NCBI GenBank assembly: GCA_009929095.1 | Contig: SABF01000078.1 | Span: 1-6,911 of the forward strand | DNA length: 6,911 nt | Reading direction: 5' to 3' | Source of the DNA: Erysipelotrichia bacterium | GTDB lineage: Bacteria; Bacillota_I; Bacilli_A; Erysipelotrichales; Erysipelotrichaceae | Shown here: positions 4,453 through 6,911 of the stretch, in pieces | How the letters are laid out: each line of letters begins with the position of its first letter | Position numbering within the stretch: position 1 is the first letter of the stretch | Made by a program: the position numbers and the translations under genes | The notes under the pieces: model-generated | Database searches by the model: none | What the model was told of the DNA's origin: nothing | The model's input: only the letters and a program-made list of their open reading frames with translations

Positions 4453-6911
4453 TTGAATATTCGGACATGTACGGAAAGAGAAACCATACTGCTTGTGAAT
4501 CCCTCTGAGGATGACCGTGCTGAATTGGTACATATACTTGAAGACGACTGCAGTATTCTTGAAGCCGCCAGTACTGCAGAAGCTTCTTTGATCCTGTCTG
4601 CGCCATCTTTTTCATGCGCTGCTGTTATTCTGGATCTGGCACTGCCAGATGATGGAACTTTTGAACTGCTCAAGCTTCTGAAACAGAATGGAGCTGTTCA
4701 AAGCATGCCGGTACTGATAGCATCTTTTTCTCGAGATGAGGACATGGAAGAGAAAGCACTAAAGCTTGGTGCCGAAGATTTTATACTGAAACCGTATCAT
4801 GCTGGATCTGTACGCCATCGTATCGAAGGTCTGGTGTCAGCTTGCACTGCAGAAAGAACAAAGTGGCACAGTGCATCGGATGAGATGCAAAAAATGGTGG
4901 ATGATATCCCGGGCGGCATTGTGAAATTTCGACTTGCAGAAACACATATCGAACCTGTCTATATCAGTGAAAGCCTGTGCCGAACGATAGGTGACACCAG
5001 GGAACATCTGATGGAGCGGTTTCAAAAAGACTATCTGGATGGAATCCATCCGGATGATCGAAAGAACACAGCAGTTCTGACAGAAGAAGCTTTCCGGGAC
5101 AGAAAACCATTCAATGTCTGCTATCGTATGCAGAATACTCATGGCAGCTGCCGCTGGCTGAATGTCAGGAGCAGTATGCATCCTGACAGGGATGGCAATT
5201 ATGACTGCTATGCTGTCTATTCAGATGTTACGGAAGAAATGGAAACCAGACAGGCAGAGGAGCAGACAGCCAGAGAAAAAGAGCTTCTGAAGGATTCCCT
5301 TCCCGGAGCAGTTTTCAAATACCGAAATAACCCGGATTGGGTGCTGACATACGCAAATGATGAATTCTTCTGCTTCTTCGGATATACAAGAACAGAATTC
5401 GGTGATCTTTTTGGCATGCGCCTGATCAATGTGCTTTATCCGGGTGATCGTGATTTAATTCTGTCTGGCATAATCAGTCAGTTAGAACAGAAGGATACTG
5501 TATATAGCGAGATTCGGGCGGTGTGCAAGAACGGCGTTATCAAATGGGTTTCAATTTATGCTCAGCATGCTCGAAATGAGATCGGCAAGGAATATTTCTG
5601 CTGTACTTTTGTTGATATTACGGAAAAGATTCAGGCTGAGCAGAAACTGAAGAATACTCAGACGGAATTGAGCACACTGATCCACAACATGCCGGGCGGG
5701 GTCTTTAAATATGACTCAATCACCGGAGAGTTTGAATTCATCAGTCCGTATATGCTTTCCATGCTCGGCTATTCCCGAGAAGAATTTGCTAAAAAGTTCA
5801 ATAACAGCTTTACTAACATGGTTTATATCGAGGACAGACAGCGGGTCCTTGATGAAATCAGTGAACAGATTGCTGTGGGAGATACGGATTACTGTGAATA
5901 TCGAGTGGAAACAGGCAGCGGAGAATTGAAATGGGTATACGATGCCGGGTTTCTGCTTAAGCAGGGAAGCAAAGCAGTCTTTTATGTTGTGATTGTTGAT
6001 ATCACAGACAGAAAAAAAGCAGAACTGGAAATTGCAAGACTCCAGGAAAAAATGGTACTTGCCATCGATCATGCGGGTCTTGGCTACTGGGACTACGATA
6101 TCAAGAACAAAACTGCATATCTTAACCAGATACTGACAGATCAATATAATATACCGCAGGTTCTTGATCCGTATCCGCAGGAGGCATTTGATTCTGGCAC
6201 AATTGTAAAAGACAGTTATGCGGAGTATCAGAGGCTGGTGGATGCTGTTGACCGCGGTGAGCCCTTTGTGATCGGTGATATTCAGACGATTAACACAAAT
6301 GGGGAATACAAATGGAAACGGATTCACTTTACTACACTGTTTGATGAGGGTGGAAAGCCATACTGGGCATTTGCTACAGCTGTGACAATTGACGACTACA
6401 AACTTCTGGAACAGCAGTTTTCTATAGCGGCGGAACAGACCGGTGTAGATGTTTGGATTTTCTATATTCAGACGAGGACACTTACGAAAACTGCTTTGTC
6501 AGGCAAAGACAGTAATTCTAATAAAGTATTTGAGAATGCACCGTTCAGTCTGATTGAACAGGGCATCGTCCATCCGGATGATGCACAGGAGATTATCGAT
6601 ATCTATAGAAGAATGGCAGATGGCAAAAGCCGTGCTTCAGGTATTTTCCGCTTTTTAGACAGTCATACAGGCGAATATGTTCACTTTAAAACAGACTATA
6701 CACTTCTTCTGGATAAAAATGGAAAGCCAGACAGAGTGATCTGCACCAGTATTGATATAACAGAACAGGTTCATCTTGAACAGCAGTATCAGGAAGCTAT
6801 GGAACTATACCAGGGCTCATCCGGAGATAACGCAATGCTATCCGGCTACTGCAGTATTACACGCAATAAACTGCTGGGGATATCAGCGCATAATCACACT
6901 GATTACATGAG
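4453..6911 (+). CDS. Receiver-like domain plus tandem PAS sensor protein (3' end outside window)
   Basis: A cytoplasmic signalling protein, open from TTG 4453 to the window edge (819 residues seen), with no membrane segment. The N-terminal receiver fold (about 10-130) has Asp61 in VILDLALPDDG, Ser91 in LIASFS and Lys113 in FILKPY, but its first strand reads ILLVNPSEDDR, so the usual acidic pair is Asn16-Pro17. Five PAS domains follow, at about 146-262, 278-392, 407-520, 534-650 and 657-773. Four end in the typical motif (DVTEE, DITEK, DITDR, DITEQ). The first three open with IPGGIVKF, LPGAVFKY and MPGGVFKY, and several show PAS_3-type signatures such as LGYSREEF and HPDD. Charged, helical linkers (about 261-280, 390-410, 518-535) join them. 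From about 777 a further sensor-like segment begins (LSGYCSITRNKLLG). The output module is not visible; GGDEF, GGDEF-EAL, HD-GYP or kinase are all possible, with GGDEF most common in similar gut-Firmicute proteins (inference). Confidence 0.9.
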   Translation, partial: MNIRTCTERETILLVNPSEDDRAELVHILEDDCSILEAASTAEASLILSAPSFSCAAVILDLALPDDGTFELLKLLKQNGAVQSMPVLIASFSRDEDMEEKALKLGAEDFILKPYHAGSVRHRIEGLVSACTAERTKWHSASDEMQKMVDDIPGGIVKFRLAETHIEPVYISESLCRTIGDTREHLMERFQKDYLDGIHPDDRKNTAVLTEEAFRDRKPFNVCYRMQNTHGSCRWLNVRSSMHPDRDGNYDCYAVYSDVTEEMETRQAEEQTAREKELLKDSLPGAVFKYRNNPDWVLTYANDEFFCFFGYTRTEFGDLFGMRLINVLYPGDRDLILSGIISQLEQKDTVYSEIRAVCKNGVIKWVSIYAQHARNEIGKEYFCCTFVDITEKIQAEQKLKNTQTELSTLIHNMPGGVFKYDSITGEFEFISPYMLSMLGYSREEFAKKFNNSFTNMVYIEDRQRVLDEISEQIAVGDTDYCEYRVETGSGELKWVYDAGFLLKQGSKAVFYVVIVDITDRKKAELEIARLQEKMVLAIDHAGLGYWDYDIKNKTAYLNQILTDQYNIPQVLDPYPQEAFDSGTIVKDSYAEYQRLVDAVDRGEPFVIGDIQTINTNGEYKWKRIHFTTLFDEGGKPYWAFATAVTIDDYKLLEQQFSIAAEQTGVDVWIFYIQTRTLTKTALSGKDSNSNKVFENAPFSLIEQGIVHPDDAQEIIDIYRRMADGKSRASGIFRFLDSHTGEYVHFKTDYTLLLDKNGKPDRVICTSIDITEQVHLEQQYQEAMELYQGSSGDNAMLSGYCSITRNKLLGISAHNHTDYM

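Noticed and set aside
4179..4673. 164-codon open frame on the minus strand
   Set aside because: It is antisense to the receiver domain, the translation is rich in Ser/Arg without recognisable motifs, and it runs across the leader and the terminator-proximal region. The + strand has clear domain homology.
5716..6327. 203-codon open frame on the minus strand
   Set aside because: It lies wholly opposite PAS domains 3 and 4; the translation has no recognisable domain and no ribosome binding site was noted. It is a shadow of the coding strand.
1..6911. Insertion sequences, CRISPR arrays, tRNA or rRNA genes
   Set aside because: No transposase-like ORF, terminal inverted repeats, regularly spaced repeats or tRNA-like cloverleaf were seen on either strand.

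Overview
The window reads as a chromosomal segment of a low-to-mid GC Gram-positive bacterium (Bacillota). The basis is the Gram-positive-style KdpD, strong purine-rich ribosome binding sites, a TTG start, and a receiver/multi-PAS protein of a kind common in gut Clostridia and Erysipelotrichia. The genus cannot be read from the sequence. All supported genes are on the + strand.

Left part (1-3855): the distal end of a potassium-scavenging kdp locus. It opens with the C-terminal part of KdpC, the small subunit of the KdpFABC K+-transporting P-type ATPase; kdpA and kdpB presumably lie upstream, outside the window. After a 120-bp gap holding a dyad, a tandem heptamer and a TATAAT hexamer come a full-length KdpD sensor kinase (897 aa) and the OmpR-type regulator KdpE (232 aa), overlapping by 8 bp and so probably translationally coupled. 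The KdpD USP domain carries a close match to the motif described for cyclic-di-AMP binding in Staphylococcus aureus KdpD. The likely logic is that KdpD senses K+ limitation (perhaps with c-di-AMP), phosphorylates KdpE, and KdpE activates kdpFABC.

Middle part (3856-4452): about 600 bp with no intact gene. The first 250 bp contain protein-like stretches split over two frames with an in-frame stop, which look like a decayed small gene. It ends in a strong intrinsic-terminator-like hairpin (4087-4141), followed by a second small palindrome. The remaining 310 bp form an AT-rich leader with short repeats and a good Shine-Dalgarno before a 5-codon ORF.

Right part (4453-6911): a large gene still open at the window edge (819 codons seen). 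It encodes a receiver-like domain followed by five tandem PAS domains and the start of a further sensor-like segment. Proteins of this build usually end in GGDEF, GGDEF-EAL, HD-GYP or histidine kinase modules, but that end is not visible. The receiver keeps the phosphoacceptor Asp and the conserved Lys but has Asn-Pro where the Mg2+-binding acidic pair normally sits. No clearly undescribed system is visible; the most interesting points are the KdpD ligand motif, this degenerate receiver/PAS array, and the decayed gene with nested hairpins between the two units.
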